A DNA stretch of 64,000 nucleotides from Phenylobacterium sp. SCN 70-31 (lineage in GTDB: Bacteria; Pseudomonadota; Alphaproteobacteria; Caulobacterales; Caulobacteraceae), in the NCBI RefSeq assembly GCF_001724605.1, contig NZ_MEEX01000012.1, forward strand, positions 1 to 64,000. Direction: 5' to 3'. This document shows positions 35,234 to 43,796 of the stretch, piece by piece. The translations under genes and the position numbers were made by a program. The notes under the pieces are model-generated. The model did not search any database and was not told the DNA's origin. It saw nothing but the letters and a program-made list of their open reading frames with translations. The stretch's first letter is position 1. Every line of letters starts with the position of its first letter.

Positions 35234-35524
35234 CTATCCCATCGGCAGTTCGCGGATCTCCACCGTACCGCCGGCCTCGAAGACCGGGTTGCCGGTGAGC
35301 AGGGTGCGGGCCTCGGCCAGATCCCTGGCCGTCACCCGGATGAAGCCCGAGATATGGGCGATGGGCTCGGGCGCGCGACCCATCTTGCGCACACACTCGC
35401 CCGCGCCGATCGAGCTCCCGCCCTGGAAAACGCCGGCCTCGCGCAGCCGCGAGAGATACGGGTCCCAGTCCAGGCCGCCGTCGCCCGAGGCGTCGTCGTG
35501 GTGCAGGAAGATGAAGTCCGGCAT
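35234..35524 (-). CDS. YciI family protein
   Basis: This 96-residue small ferredoxin-like fold protein contains FIFLHHDDASGDG, ISGFIRVTARDLAEARTLL and NPVFEAGGTVEIRELP, the pattern of YCII/DGPF proteins with a conserved His-Asp pair. Members include chlorohydrolase-like enzymes and sigma-factor-linked proteins; the function here is open. It lies 12 bp after the IscU-like gene on the same strand. Confidence 0.8.
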   Translation of the reverse strand: MPDFIFLHHDDASGDGGLDWDPYLSRLREAGVFQGGSSIGAGECVRKMGRAPEPIAHISGFIRVTARDLAEARTLLTGNPVFEAGGTVEIRELPMG

Positions 35525-35536
35525 CAGGTCCTCCCC

Positions 35537-35983
35537 TCAGGTCCTCTGGAGGCCCTTGCGGGCCACGGCGTCGGCCGCCGCCTCGGCCACCGCCTCGAAG
35601 GCGAGAAGGGTCGAGGTATGGCGGGCTGGATAGTCCTTAACCGGCTCCAGCAGGGCCAGGTCGCCGAACCGACCTTCCGGGACCGGGCCGCCGGACTTCA
35701 GCATCGCCCGGAAAGCGTCCCGCGCAGCTTCCAGTTCCGGGAGACTTGCGCCGATCACGTTCGCGCCCAGCACCGACGCCGCCGCCTGCCCCAGGGCGCA
35801 GGCCTTCACATCCTGGGCGAAGTCGGCCACCCGGTCGCCTTCGACGGTCACGTCCACCACGACGCGGCTGCCGCACAGCTTCGAGATCTTTTCCGCCGTG
35901 GCGTCCGGCGCGGCCAGCCGCCCGGCCCGCGGCAACTCGGCCGCCAGCCTCAGCACCTTCGTCGAATAGAGGTCGTCGATCAT
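35537..35983 (-). CDS. IscU/NifU-N-like iron-sulfur scaffold protein
   Basis: The 148-residue protein has KLCGSRVVVDV (Cys37) and DVKACALGQAAASV (Cys62), which match two of the three cluster-binding cysteines of IscU. The third position falls in LEPVKDYPARHTSTLLAFEA, where Thr replaces the usual Cys after His. This divergent class is often found near yidD or folE in alphaproteobacteria. Whether it carries a cluster is uncertain. The ATG at 35983 follows AGGGAGG closely. Confidence 0.8.
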   Translation of the reverse strand: MIDDLYSTKVLRLAAELPRAGRLAAPDATAEKISKLCGSRVVVDVTVEGDRVADFAQDVKACALGQAAASVLGANVIGASLPELEAARDAFRAMLKSGGPVPEGRFGDLALLEPVKDYPARHTSTLLAFEAVAEAAADAVARKGLQRT

Positions 35984-36153
35984 CCTCCCTAGGTCGCTAT
36001 CGGCGGTTGGCTTGTCAAATGGCGCGATCCCGAGGCGTTCAGGAAACCGGGAACAGCAAGAAGCGGCCGCACCACATCCGGCCTTGCGGAGGCCGTCCGC
36101 TTCCTCATCCAAGGCCGAATGGCTCTGCTTTCACCGATCGGCCCTGACGCCCC

Positions 36154-37386
36154 TCAGGGCCTCACGAGCATGCGCTCCATCCCGCGGAAGAACGGCAGGG
36201 TGCGCCATTCGGGCGTCGCTTCGGGCTCGGCCAGCTTCAGGTCGGGGAACCGCTCGAACAGCCGCACGAGCGCCACCTGGGCTTCCAGCCGGGCCAGCGG
36301 CGCGCCGATGCAGATATGTGCGCCTCCGCCGAACGCCACGTGCGGCCGGTGCTTGCGGGTCACGTCGAACCGGTGCGGATCCTCGAAGACGTCGGGGTCG
36401 CGATTGGCCGCGCGCAGCACCACCGTCATCGCCTGGCCGGCGCGCAGCGGACACCCGCCGGCCTCCATGTCGCCCGACGCGATCCGGCCGGTGATGTCCA
36501 CCGGAGGATCGTAGCGCAGCACCTCCTCGACGACGGCGTTGATGATTCCCGGGTCGGCCTTGAGCTTGGCCAGTTCGCCGGGATTCTGGATCAGCAGTCG
36601 GACGGCGTTGCCGATCAGGTCGGTGGTGGTCAGGTTGCCGCCCACCAGGAGAGCCTGGAGGTTGATGCGCAGTTCGTCGTCCGACAGGTCGGCGCCGCCG
36701 GCCTGAATCTGCACCATGTCGCTGATGAGGTCGTCTCGCGGCGTACGCCGGCGCTCGGCCATCGCCTGGGTGAAGTAGGCGTTCAGCGCCTCGCTGGCGG
36801 CCATCATCGCCGCGGTCTGCTCGGGCGTCCGGAACGGGTTCAACCCCTGGATCACGCCTTCGGACCATTCGCGGAAGTCCCCCAGCCGGTCGTGGTCCAC
36901 CCCCAGGATCGAGGCTATCACGTCGATGGGGATCGGCACGCAGAACCGCGCCATGAGATCGAACTCGGGCTCGCCGGCCACGGCGTCCAGCGCCTCGGCG
37001 ATGATCCGCTCCACCTCGGGCTTGAACTTGGCCACCCGCGCATAGAGGGCCTGCGCCAGCGGCTGGCGCACCCGGGCGTGGTCGGGATCGTCCAGCATCA
37101 GGATGCTGGTGGTGCTGGTGCGCGGCACGGAGGGGTCCAGTTCCGTGACGAACCGGCGCTGCATCACCGCGCCCTCCTCGGCGCGGATCGGGTCGCGCCA
37201 CAGGCCGCGGTCGTTCACCACGGCCCGCACGTCGGCGTATCGGGTCAGCACCAGGCTGCCCGACACCGGGTCGCGATGCGCCGGACAACGGGCGCGAAGG
37301 TCGTCCAGCATCGTGTGCGGATCGACCCGGTAGGTCTCGTTCAGCGGTGTCAGCTCGAAGATCGACGGCAGGGGGCGCTCGGTCAT
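36154..37386 (-). CDS. Cytochrome P450
   Basis: This 410-residue soluble bacterial P450 has the heme-binding loop FGGGAHICIGAPLAR with the axial Cys, and the K-helix EEVLR. The I-helix LLVGGNLTTTDLIGN has Leu where most P450s have Glu/Asp before the Thr of the acid-alcohol pair. No ferredoxin or reductase gene is adjacent. The gene lies 108 bp downstream of an arylsulfatase on the same strand, so both could serve breakdown of a sulfated aromatic or terpenoid compound (inference). GAGGAAA precedes the ATG. A perfect 8-bp inverted repeat (36140-36161) overlaps the stop codon. Confidence 0.95.
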   Translation of the reverse strand: MTERPLPSIFELTPLNETYRVDPHTMLDDLRARCPAHRDPVSGSLVLTRYADVRAVVNDRGLWRDPIRAEEGAVMQRRFVTELDPSVPRTSTTSILMLDDPDHARVRQPLAQALYARVAKFKPEVERIIAEALDAVAGEPEFDLMARFCVPIPIDVIASILGVDHDRLGDFREWSEGVIQGLNPFRTPEQTAAMMAASEALNAYFTQAMAERRRTPRDDLISDMVQIQAGGADLSDDELRINLQALLVGGNLTTTDLIGNAVRLLIQNPGELAKLKADPGIINAVVEEVLRYDPPVDITGRIASGDMEAGGCPLRAGQAMTVVLRAANRDPDVFEDPHRFDVTRKHRPHVAFGGGAHICIGAPLARLEAQVALVRLFERFPDLKLAEPEATPEWRTLPFFRGMERMLVRP

Positions 37387-37494
37387 GGCGGGTTTCCTCG
37401 CAGAAGGGTGTCGCGGAGGCGGCAGACCCGCCCTTCGAAAATGACACGTCCGTCAGCCTCCGCCCGAACGCCCGGCGGCGCAAGCGGGACCGCG

Positions 37495-39741
37495 CTACTG
37501 CCGCGCCATCTCGGCCTCGGCCACGGCCTCGCCGTCCAGCGCCTGATCGTCGTCCATGGTCACCGTGACCTTGTTCAGTTCGCCTGTGAACGTGAACGGC
37601 GCGGGGTAGTCGGCCACCGGGCTGCCCCGATCCAGGCCGATGTCCAGTCCCGACCACGAGATCAGGGTGACGAAGCCGTGGGTGGCCAGGCCCCGACCCG
37701 CGGGCTCGCCATCGATGGTCAGGGTGAAGGTGCGGTTCAGCCCCTCGCCCGTCGCCCGCGAGACCACGCCCAGCCGCCTGGCGGTGGCCGGCACGGGCCG
37801 GTCCGACCTCACCGTGGCCTTCTGGCCGCCGATGTTGAGCGTGTGATGCAGCCGCCCGTCCTTCAGATAGAGGCTGTAACCGCTGGTGGCGTCGCCGTGG
37901 GCCAGCAACACGCCCTGGTCGCCGCCGTCGAGGGCCACCTCGGCCTCGATGCGATAGGTGCGCGCCCGCACGTCCGGCGCCACGTCGGTCGGGATGTGGC
38001 CCATGCCCTTGTGGAACACGAACCGTCGCCGCGCGCCGTGGAACCGCGCCGAGTTCTCGGCGAACCGCGGCCCGAACCGATCGTCCAGCGGCAGCACCTT
38101 GTGGGTCTCGGCGATGGCCCACCATTCGTCGATCATGGCCTTGAGTTTCTCCGGGTCGCGCCCGGCGAAGTCGTCGGTTTCGGCCACGTCCCGGTCCAGG
38201 TGGAACAGCTCCCACCGGTCGCCTTCGAAGGGGGTTCCCGGCGGATGGAACGCCACCGCCTTCCAGCCGTCCTTCCACAGGCCGCGATGCCCGAACATCT
38301 CGAAGTACTGCGCCTTGGCGCGCGCCGGGGCGTCGGCGGACTTCAGGGCCGCGGCGAAGCTCTCGCCTTCGAGCGGCGCCTGCTTCACCCCCGACACCTC
38401 GGTGGGCGGCTCGATCCCGATCAGCTCCAGCAGGGTGGGGACGACGTCGCAGGCGTGCGCGAAGCGGCGGCGCACCTCGCCACGGGCGGCAAGCCCTTTG
38501 GGCCAGGAGATCACCAGCGGGTCGCGGACGCCGCCGCCGTGGGTGTTCTGCTTGTAGCGGCGCAGCGGCGTGTTCGACGCCATCGCCCAGCCCCAGGGGA
38601 AGTTCGAATGGGTGTCCGGACCGCCGATGTCGTCGATCCGCGCGATCTTCTCCTCCATCGGCTCGCCGCGGAAGTTGAACGGCCCCATGGCGTTGACGAA
38701 GCCCATCGGCCCGCCCTCCTGGCTGGCCCCGTTGTCGCTCATCACCAGGATCAGGGTGTCGTCGCGAACGCCAGAGCGCTCCAGGAAGTCCACCAGTCGG
38801 CCGAGATGCTGGTCGGTATGGTCCAGCATGGCGGCGAAGGCGCTCTGAAGGCGCGTGAACACCCGCCGCTCGTCCGCGGTGTGCTCGTCCCAGGCCTTCA
38901 CGCCGTCGTTGCGGGGCGGCAGCGCCGTATCGGCCGGCACGATCCCCATGGCCTTCTGGCGTTCCAGCCGCCGTTCGCGCTCCACGTCCCAGCCGTGGGC
39001 GAAGACCTCGTCATAGCTCCGGATCAGGTCGGCGGGCGCCTGGTGCGGGGCGTGGCAGGCGCCCGGCGCCAGCCAAAGCAGCCACGGCGTATCGGGCGCG
39101 TCGGCCATGTGGTCGGCGAGGTAGCGGATCGACTGGTCCACCAGGTCCTCGGTCAGGTGGTAGCCGGTCTGGTAGGTCCCGGGCGGCGCGATCGGCGTGT
39201 TGTCGCGCACCAGCTCGGGCGCATACTGGTCGGTCTCGGCGTCCATGAAGCCGTAGAAGCGGTCGAAGCCGCGCCCCAGGGGCCAGCCGTCGAACGGCCC
39301 CGAAGGCCCGGTCTCGGTCAGCGGCGTCACGTGCCACTTGCCCAGCATGTAGTTGCGGTAGCCATGAGGCCGCAGCATCTCCGGTAGCGTCCCGGCCTCC
39401 TTGGCGATCTTGCCGCGGTAGCCGGGGTAGCCGCTGTCGAAGTTGGCGAGGCAGCCGACGCCCACCGAATGGTGGTTGCGGCCGGTCAGCAGGGCGGCGC
39501 GCGTGGTCGAGCACATGGCCGTGGTGTGGAAGCCGGCCATCCGCACGCCCTCGCCCGCCAGGCGGTCGATCACCGGCGTGCGGATCGGCGAGCCGAAACA
39601 GCCGAAGTCCGAGAAGCCCACGTCGTCGAACAGCACCACCAGAATGTTGGGCGCGCGCCCCGTCGGGCCTTGAGGCGGCTTGGGCGGTTCGGGCCACCAG
39701 GGCGTCGACTCCGCCACCGTCCGCCCGATCTTCGCCGCCAT
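37495..39741 (-). CDS. Arylsulfatase family protein
   Basis: The 748-residue protein has metal-binding FDDVGFSDFGCFGSP and the active-site region CSTTRAALLTGRN (Cys77 to be converted to formylglycine, Arg81). LGKWHVTP, the metal ligands of MSDNGASQEGG and NTHGGGVRDPLV follow. A C-terminal beta-rich module (about 590-740) carries DGGDQGVLLAHGDATSGYSL. The third motif position is Thr rather than Pro or Ala (CxTxR). No signal peptide is visible, suggesting a cytoplasmic enzyme. It releases sulfate from an organic sulfate ester; the substrate is unknown. The P450 gene follows downstream. Confidence 0.93.
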   Translation of the reverse strand: MAAKIGRTVAESTPWWPEPPKPPQGPTGRAPNILVVLFDDVGFSDFGCFGSPIRTPVIDRLAGEGVRMAGFHTTAMCSTTRAALLTGRNHHSVGVGCLANFDSGYPGYRGKIAKEAGTLPEMLRPHGYRNYMLGKWHVTPLTETGPSGPFDGWPLGRGFDRFYGFMDAETDQYAPELVRDNTPIAPPGTYQTGYHLTEDLVDQSIRYLADHMADAPDTPWLLWLAPGACHAPHQAPADLIRSYDEVFAHGWDVERERRLERQKAMGIVPADTALPPRNDGVKAWDEHTADERRVFTRLQSAFAAMLDHTDQHLGRLVDFLERSGVRDDTLILVMSDNGASQEGGPMGFVNAMGPFNFRGEPMEEKIARIDDIGGPDTHSNFPWGWAMASNTPLRRYKQNTHGGGVRDPLVISWPKGLAARGEVRRRFAHACDVVPTLLELIGIEPPTEVSGVKQAPLEGESFAAALKSADAPARAKAQYFEMFGHRGLWKDGWKAVAFHPPGTPFEGDRWELFHLDRDVAETDDFAGRDPEKLKAMIDEWWAIAETHKVLPLDDRFGPRFAENSARFHGARRRFVFHKGMGHIPTDVAPDVRARTYRIEAEVALDGGDQGVLLAHGDATSGYSLYLKDGRLHHTLNIGGQKATVRSDRPVPATARRLGVVSRATGEGLNRTFTLTIDGEPAGRGLATHGFVTLISWSGLDIGLDRGSPVADYPAPFTFTGELNKVTVTMDDDQALDGEAVAEAEMARQ

Positions 39742-39910
39742 GGACGCCTCCCCTGTCTCTTACCCGTGTTCAGTCGGCGCGCACCTTGGCCGAGCGGGCC
39801 GCGATCGCCAAGGACAGGCGCCGCAATGTCGCGCCCGCGCTTCCCCAAATCGGGAGACACGCTCACATTGCGCCGGCGCTCCCGCGGCGGGCGCGTTGGG
39901 GGGATGCGTC

Positions 39911-40987
39911 ATGGCCGGGCTCTGGGACACCCTGCGCTACTTCTTCGAGACCCAGGCGTTGAGTCCCCACGGCATATGCCTGCTCTGGCGGCCCGAGCTG
40001 ATCTGGACCCACGCCGTCTCCGACCTGCTGATCGGCCTGGCCTATTTCTCGATCCCGCTGGCTCTCGGCGTGTTCCTGTACCGGCGGCGCGACGTGAAGT
40101 TCTCGTGGGCCGTCTGGATGTTCGTGGCCTTCATCCTGCTCTGCGGGGTCACCCACTTCATGATGATCTGGACGCTGTGGCGGCCCGACTACGGGGTCGA
40201 GGCCCTGGTCAAGGCCGTCACCGCCAGCGTGTCGGTCGTGACCGCCGTCGCCCTTTGGCCGCTGTTGCCCAAGGCCGTGGCCCTGCCCTCCACCGCCGCG
40301 CTCGAGGCCAGCCTGGCCGAACGCGACGCGGCGCTGACCGAGCTGCGGGCGGCCATGGCCACCATGGTCGAGATGCGCGAGCACGAGGCGCGCCAGAAGC
40401 TGCTGCTCGACGAACTGAACCACCGGGTGAAGAACACCCTGGCCTCGGTGCAGTCGGTGGCGGTCCAGACCCTGGACGACGCCAAGGACCTCGCCAATGC
40501 GCGCGAACTGTTCCTCGAGCGCCTCATGGCGCTGTCGTCCACCCACAACCTGCTGGTCAAGCGCGAGTGGGAGAGCGCCTCGTTCCGGGAGCTGATCGAC
40601 GCCACCCTGACCCCCTACGGCCGGCCTTACGCCTACGACGGCCCCGACCTGCGCCTGGAGGCCAACCTGGCGGTGAGCCTGGGCATGGCCGTGCACGAAC
40701 TGGCCACCAACGCCGTGAAGCACGGCGCCTGGCGGGGCGACGGGATCATCTCGATCACCGTCGCCGACGACGGCGCCGGCGGCGTCACCATCGTCTGGCG
40801 CGAGGCCGGGGGCCCGTCCACGGCGCCGCCCACGCGCCGGGGCTTCGGCTCGCGGCTGCTGGAACGCGGCGTCGCGGTCGAGATCGGCGGCGAGGTGCGC
40901 CTGGACTTCCAGACCGGCGGCCTCACCTGCACCATCCGCGCGCCCCAGAGCGCACGGCTTCAGCTGGTCGCGGCCCAGGCGGCGTAG
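39911..40987 (+). CDS. HWE histidine kinase with ETR1-like (ethylene-receptor-type) membrane domain
   Basis: The protein has 358 residues. Three N-terminal helices carry VSDLLIGLAYFSIPLALG (Asp38, Tyr45, Ile48) and FILLCGVTHFMMIWTLW (Cys78, His82). In plant ETR1 the copper/ethylene-binding residues are Asp25, Tyr32, Ile35, Cys65 and His69; the spacings 7, 3, 30 and 4 are identical here. A short coiled coil leads to an HWE kinase: DELNHRVKNTLASV (His171), MAVHELATNAVKHGA and VWREAGG (the W-x-E). A small-molecule, copper-dependent signal is an inference. No regulator gene is adjacent; the divergent gene is the arylsulfatase. Confidence 0.9.
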   Translation: MAGLWDTLRYFFETQALSPHGICLLWRPELIWTHAVSDLLIGLAYFSIPLALGVFLYRRRDVKFSWAVWMFVAFILLCGVTHFMMIWTLWRPDYGVEALVKAVTASVSVVTAVALWPLLPKAVALPSTAALEASLAERDAALTELRAAMATMVEMREHEARQKLLLDELNHRVKNTLASVQSVAVQTLDDAKDLANARELFLERLMALSSTHNLLVKREWESASFRELIDATLTPYGRPYAYDGPDLRLEANLAVSLGMAVHELATNAVKHGAWRGDGIISITVADDGAGGVTIVWREAGGPSTAPPTRRGFGSRLLERGVAVEIGGEVRLDFQTGGLTCTIRAPQSARLQLVAAQAA

Positions 40988-40994
40988 GGCCCGC

Positions 40995-41561
40995 TCAGCC
41001 GCGCTGGCGCCAGATCGTCTCGGCGCGTTCCTTCAGCGCCTCGTTCATGGCCATGAAGCCCCGACGCACCAGGCCACGCACGCGCCGGCCGAGGGACGGC
41101 CCCATCAGCCCGCCGAAGATCTCGCCGTTGTCGACGATGCAACCCGCGTCGTGCACCGCCTGGATCTCGATGTAGCGCGTCGTGCGGATCAGGCCGCCCA
41201 TCATGGTCAGCCGCCAGTGGAGCTGTTCGTTCGGAACCCACTCGAGCACCCGCGGCTTCAGCGGCTGGTGCGGCTGGTCGGGCAGCGCCAGGGTCAGATC
41301 CAGCGTCTCGCCGATCCGGATGACGCCCGAGGCCCTCGGATAGGTAGGATTCCATTCGGCCCAGCGATCGAGGTCGTGAACCACCTCCCAGATCACCTCG
41401 GCCGGCGCCTGGACGCCGATTCTGTGCTCCACGCGCACGCCGGACGGCCCCTTGGGCGGCGGCGGCTTGCCTTCCGTCTTCAGGGACATCGTCTTCGGCC
41501 CCATCGATCCGCGCCGGCCGAGCGGGCCGGACATGAGGTCGGGGGCGTTCTTGAGCGCCAT
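40995..41561 (-). CDS. SRPBCC (START-like) family protein
   Basis: The 188-residue protein has a polyketide-cyclase/START-like fold visible as VRVEHRIGVQAPAEVIWEVV, LDRWAEWNPTYP and RYIEIQAVHDAG. The first 40 residues are basic and probably disordered. Its ATG overlaps the cysS stop by one base. Such proteins bind hydrophobic ligands; the role here is unknown. Confidence 0.8.
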   Translation of the reverse strand: MALKNAPDLMSGPLGRRGSMGPKTMSLKTEGKPPPPKGPSGVRVEHRIGVQAPAEVIWEVVHDLDRWAEWNPTYPRASGVIRIGETLDLTLALPDQPHQPLKPRVLEWVPNEQLHWRLTMMGGLIRTTRYIEIQAVHDAGCIVDNGEIFGGLMGPSLGRRVRGLVRRGFMAMNEALKERAETIWRQRG

Positions 41562-42988
41562 CAGGCCTGCTCCTTGATCCGCCAGGTCGCGCCGGCCGGA
41601 CCATCCATCACCTCGACGTTCAGCGCCGCCAGCTCGTCCCTTATACGGTCGGCTTCGGGCCAGTTCTTGGCGGCCCGCGCCGCCTGTCGCTCGCCGATCA
41701 GGCCTTCGACCCGGGCCTTCAGGCCGTCGTCGGCGCCGCTCTGGAACCAGCCCTGCGGATCGGCGCCCAGGAAGCCCATGAGCCGCCCCGCGTCCAGCAG
41801 CAGCCCGCGACCGCCGGCCACGCCCACCGCGTCCCGCGCCATGATCGCGGCTCGGACCTTGTCGGCCAGCGCGAACAGGGCGGCGAAGGCGGCCGGAGTG
41901 TTCAGGTCGTCGTGAAGCGCGCGCGCCACCTGGGCGTGCTCGGCCGCGCCCGCGGGACTCTGTTCGCCGTCCGGCGCAGGCGTCCCGGCCAGGAACCGTC
42001 CGGCGTCGTCCAGCACGCGGTACAGGCGGTCCAGCGCGCTCTTGGCCTGCTCCAGCAGCGTGTCGTTCCACTCCAGCGGCTGCCGGTAGTGGCCCGAAAG
42101 CAACGCCCAGCGCAGCACCTCGCCCGGCCAGGTCTCCAGCAGATCGTGCGCCAGGGCCACGTTGCCCAGGCTCTTGGACATCTTCTCCTCGGCCATGTTG
42201 AGGAAGCCGTTGTGGAGCCACCAGCCGGCGTACTCGTGGCCGTGGCCGGAGCACACGCCCTGGGCCAGTTCGTTCTCATGGTGCGGGAAGACGAGATCGA
42301 TGCCGCCCCCGTGGATGTCGATCGGCAGGCCCAGGGCCGCTTCGATCATGGCCGTGCACTCGATGTGCCAGCCCGGCCGGCCCGCGCCCCAGGGGCTGGC
42401 CCACTCGGGCTCGCCCGGCTTCGACGGCTTCCACAGCACGAAGTCGGCCGGGTGGCGCTTGTACGGGGCCACGTCGACGCGGGCGCCGGCGATCATCTCG
42501 TCCATCGGCCGGCCCGAGAGCTTCCCGTAGTCGGGGAACGCCTGGGTGTCGAACAGCACATGGCCCTCGGCGGCGTAGGCCGCGCCCTGGCCCACGAGAT
42601 CGCCGATCATCTTCACGATGGCGTCCATCGTCTCGGTGACCCGCGGCTGGAATGTGGGCGGCAGGGCTCCCAGCGCTCTCGCGTCGGCGTTGTAGGCGTC
42701 GAGGTAGCGGTTGGTGATGACGTCGATCCCGACGCCCTCTTCCGCGGCCTTCCGGTTGATCTTGTCGTCCACGTCCGTGACGTTCGCCGCATACAGAACC
42801 GCGTCCGCGCCGTAGACGTCGCGCAGCACCCGGAACAGCAGGTCGAACACCACCACGGGCCGGAAATTGCCGATGTGGGCGTAGTTGTAGACCGTCGGCC
42901 CGCACACATACATCGTCACCCGGCCGGCATCCTTGGGGACGAAGGCCCGCTTCGCGCGGGTCATGGTGTCATAGAGGCTGAGGGTCAT
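41561..42988 (-). CDS. cysS: Cysteinyl-tRNA synthetase
   Basis: The 475-residue class I synthetase has YVCGPTVYNYAHIGNFRP (HIGH-type motif and Zn-binding Cys), GWHIECTAM (second Zn site), PHHENELAQ and EEKMSKSLGN (KMSKS loop). A C-terminal DALR and anticodon region follows. It charges tRNA-Cys. The length is normal. It is divergent from folE and translationally coupled to a downstream SRPBCC gene. Confidence 0.97.
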   Translation of the reverse strand: MTLSLYDTMTRAKRAFVPKDAGRVTMYVCGPTVYNYAHIGNFRPVVVFDLLFRVLRDVYGADAVLYAANVTDVDDKINRKAAEEGVGIDVITNRYLDAYNADARALGALPPTFQPRVTETMDAIVKMIGDLVGQGAAYAAEGHVLFDTQAFPDYGKLSGRPMDEMIAGARVDVAPYKRHPADFVLWKPSKPGEPEWASPWGAGRPGWHIECTAMIEAALGLPIDIHGGGIDLVFPHHENELAQGVCSGHGHEYAGWWLHNGFLNMAEEKMSKSLGNVALAHDLLETWPGEVLRWALLSGHYRQPLEWNDTLLEQAKSALDRLYRVLDDAGRFLAGTPAPDGEQSPAGAAEHAQVARALHDDLNTPAAFAALFALADKVRAAIMARDAVGVAGGRGLLLDAGRLMGFLGADPQGWFQSGADDGLKARVEGLIGERQAARAAKNWPEADRIRDELAALNVEVMDGPAGATWRIKEQA

Positions 42989-43157
42989 GGCTCACGGTAA
43001 CGCTGCGGAACGGTTGCCCCATTGGGGGTTGGCCCCATATACAGGCCGTCCGGATCGGAAGCCACGGCGCCTCGGATCCGACGTGAAGGGTGGCCACGCG
43101 TAATCTCCGGGACCGTCGTCCCGGCGCAACTCAGCCCTGGAAAGAACCCGCTCTCCC

Positions 43158-43790
43158 ATGGATGCACCAGCCCGCGACCGAACCCTGATCGGGTCCGAGG
43201 ACGGAACCCTTGAGCCCGTCAGGCGCCCCTCCCGCGAAGAAGCGATGGAAGCGGTGCGCACCCTGATCGCCTGGGCCGGCGACGATCCGCGCCGCGAGGG
43301 CGTGATCGACACCCCCAAGCGCGTGGTGGACGCCTACGCCGAATGGTTCGAGGGCTACAAGCTCGACCCGTCCAAGGAACTGTCGCGCACCTTCGAGGAC
43401 GTCCAGGGCTACGATGACATCGTCATGCTCCGCGACATCGAGGTCGAGAGCCACTGCGAGCACCACATGGCCCCGTTCCTGGGCAAGGCCTATGTGGCCT
43501 ACATGCCGACGAACAGGGTGGTGGGCATCTCCAAGCTGGCCAAGGTGGTCGAGATCTTCGCCCGCCGTCTCCAGACCCAGGAGACCATGACCCAGCAGAT
43601 CGCCGACGCCATCACCGACAGCCTGCGTCCCGCCGGCGTAGCCGTGCTGATCGACGCGGCGCACCAGTGCATGACCACCCGCGGCGTGCACCATCGCCAC
43701 GTCTCGACGATCACCACCCAGTTCACGGGCGTCTTCAAGACCGACCCGACGCTGCGCCAGCGGTTCCTGGACTTCGTGAACCGTCGATAG
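43158..43790 (+). CDS. folE: GTP cyclohydrolase I
   Basis: The 210-residue protein has ESHCEHHMAPFLGKAYVAYMP (Zn and catalytic His/Cys), LQTQETMTQQIADAI and LIDAAHQCMTTRGVHH. It converts GTP to 7,8-dihydroneopterin triphosphate, the first step of folate synthesis. The N-terminal 30 residues are variable. It is divergent from cysS. Confidence 0.96.
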   Translation: MDAPARDRTLIGSEDGTLEPVRRPSREEAMEAVRTLIAWAGDDPRREGVIDTPKRVVDAYAEWFEGYKLDPSKELSRTFEDVQGYDDIVMLRDIEVESHCEHHMAPFLGKAYVAYMPTNRVVGISKLAKVVEIFARRLQTQETMTQQIADAITDSLRPAGVAVLIDAAHQCMTTRGVHHRHVSTITTQFTGVFKTDPTLRQRFLDFVNRR

Positions 43791-43796
43791 CCCCGT

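Noticed and set aside
36316..39387. 1023-codon open frame on the plus strand
   Set aside because: It is antisense to the P450 and arylsulfatase genes, which both carry clear active-site motifs; the antisense translation is low-complexity.
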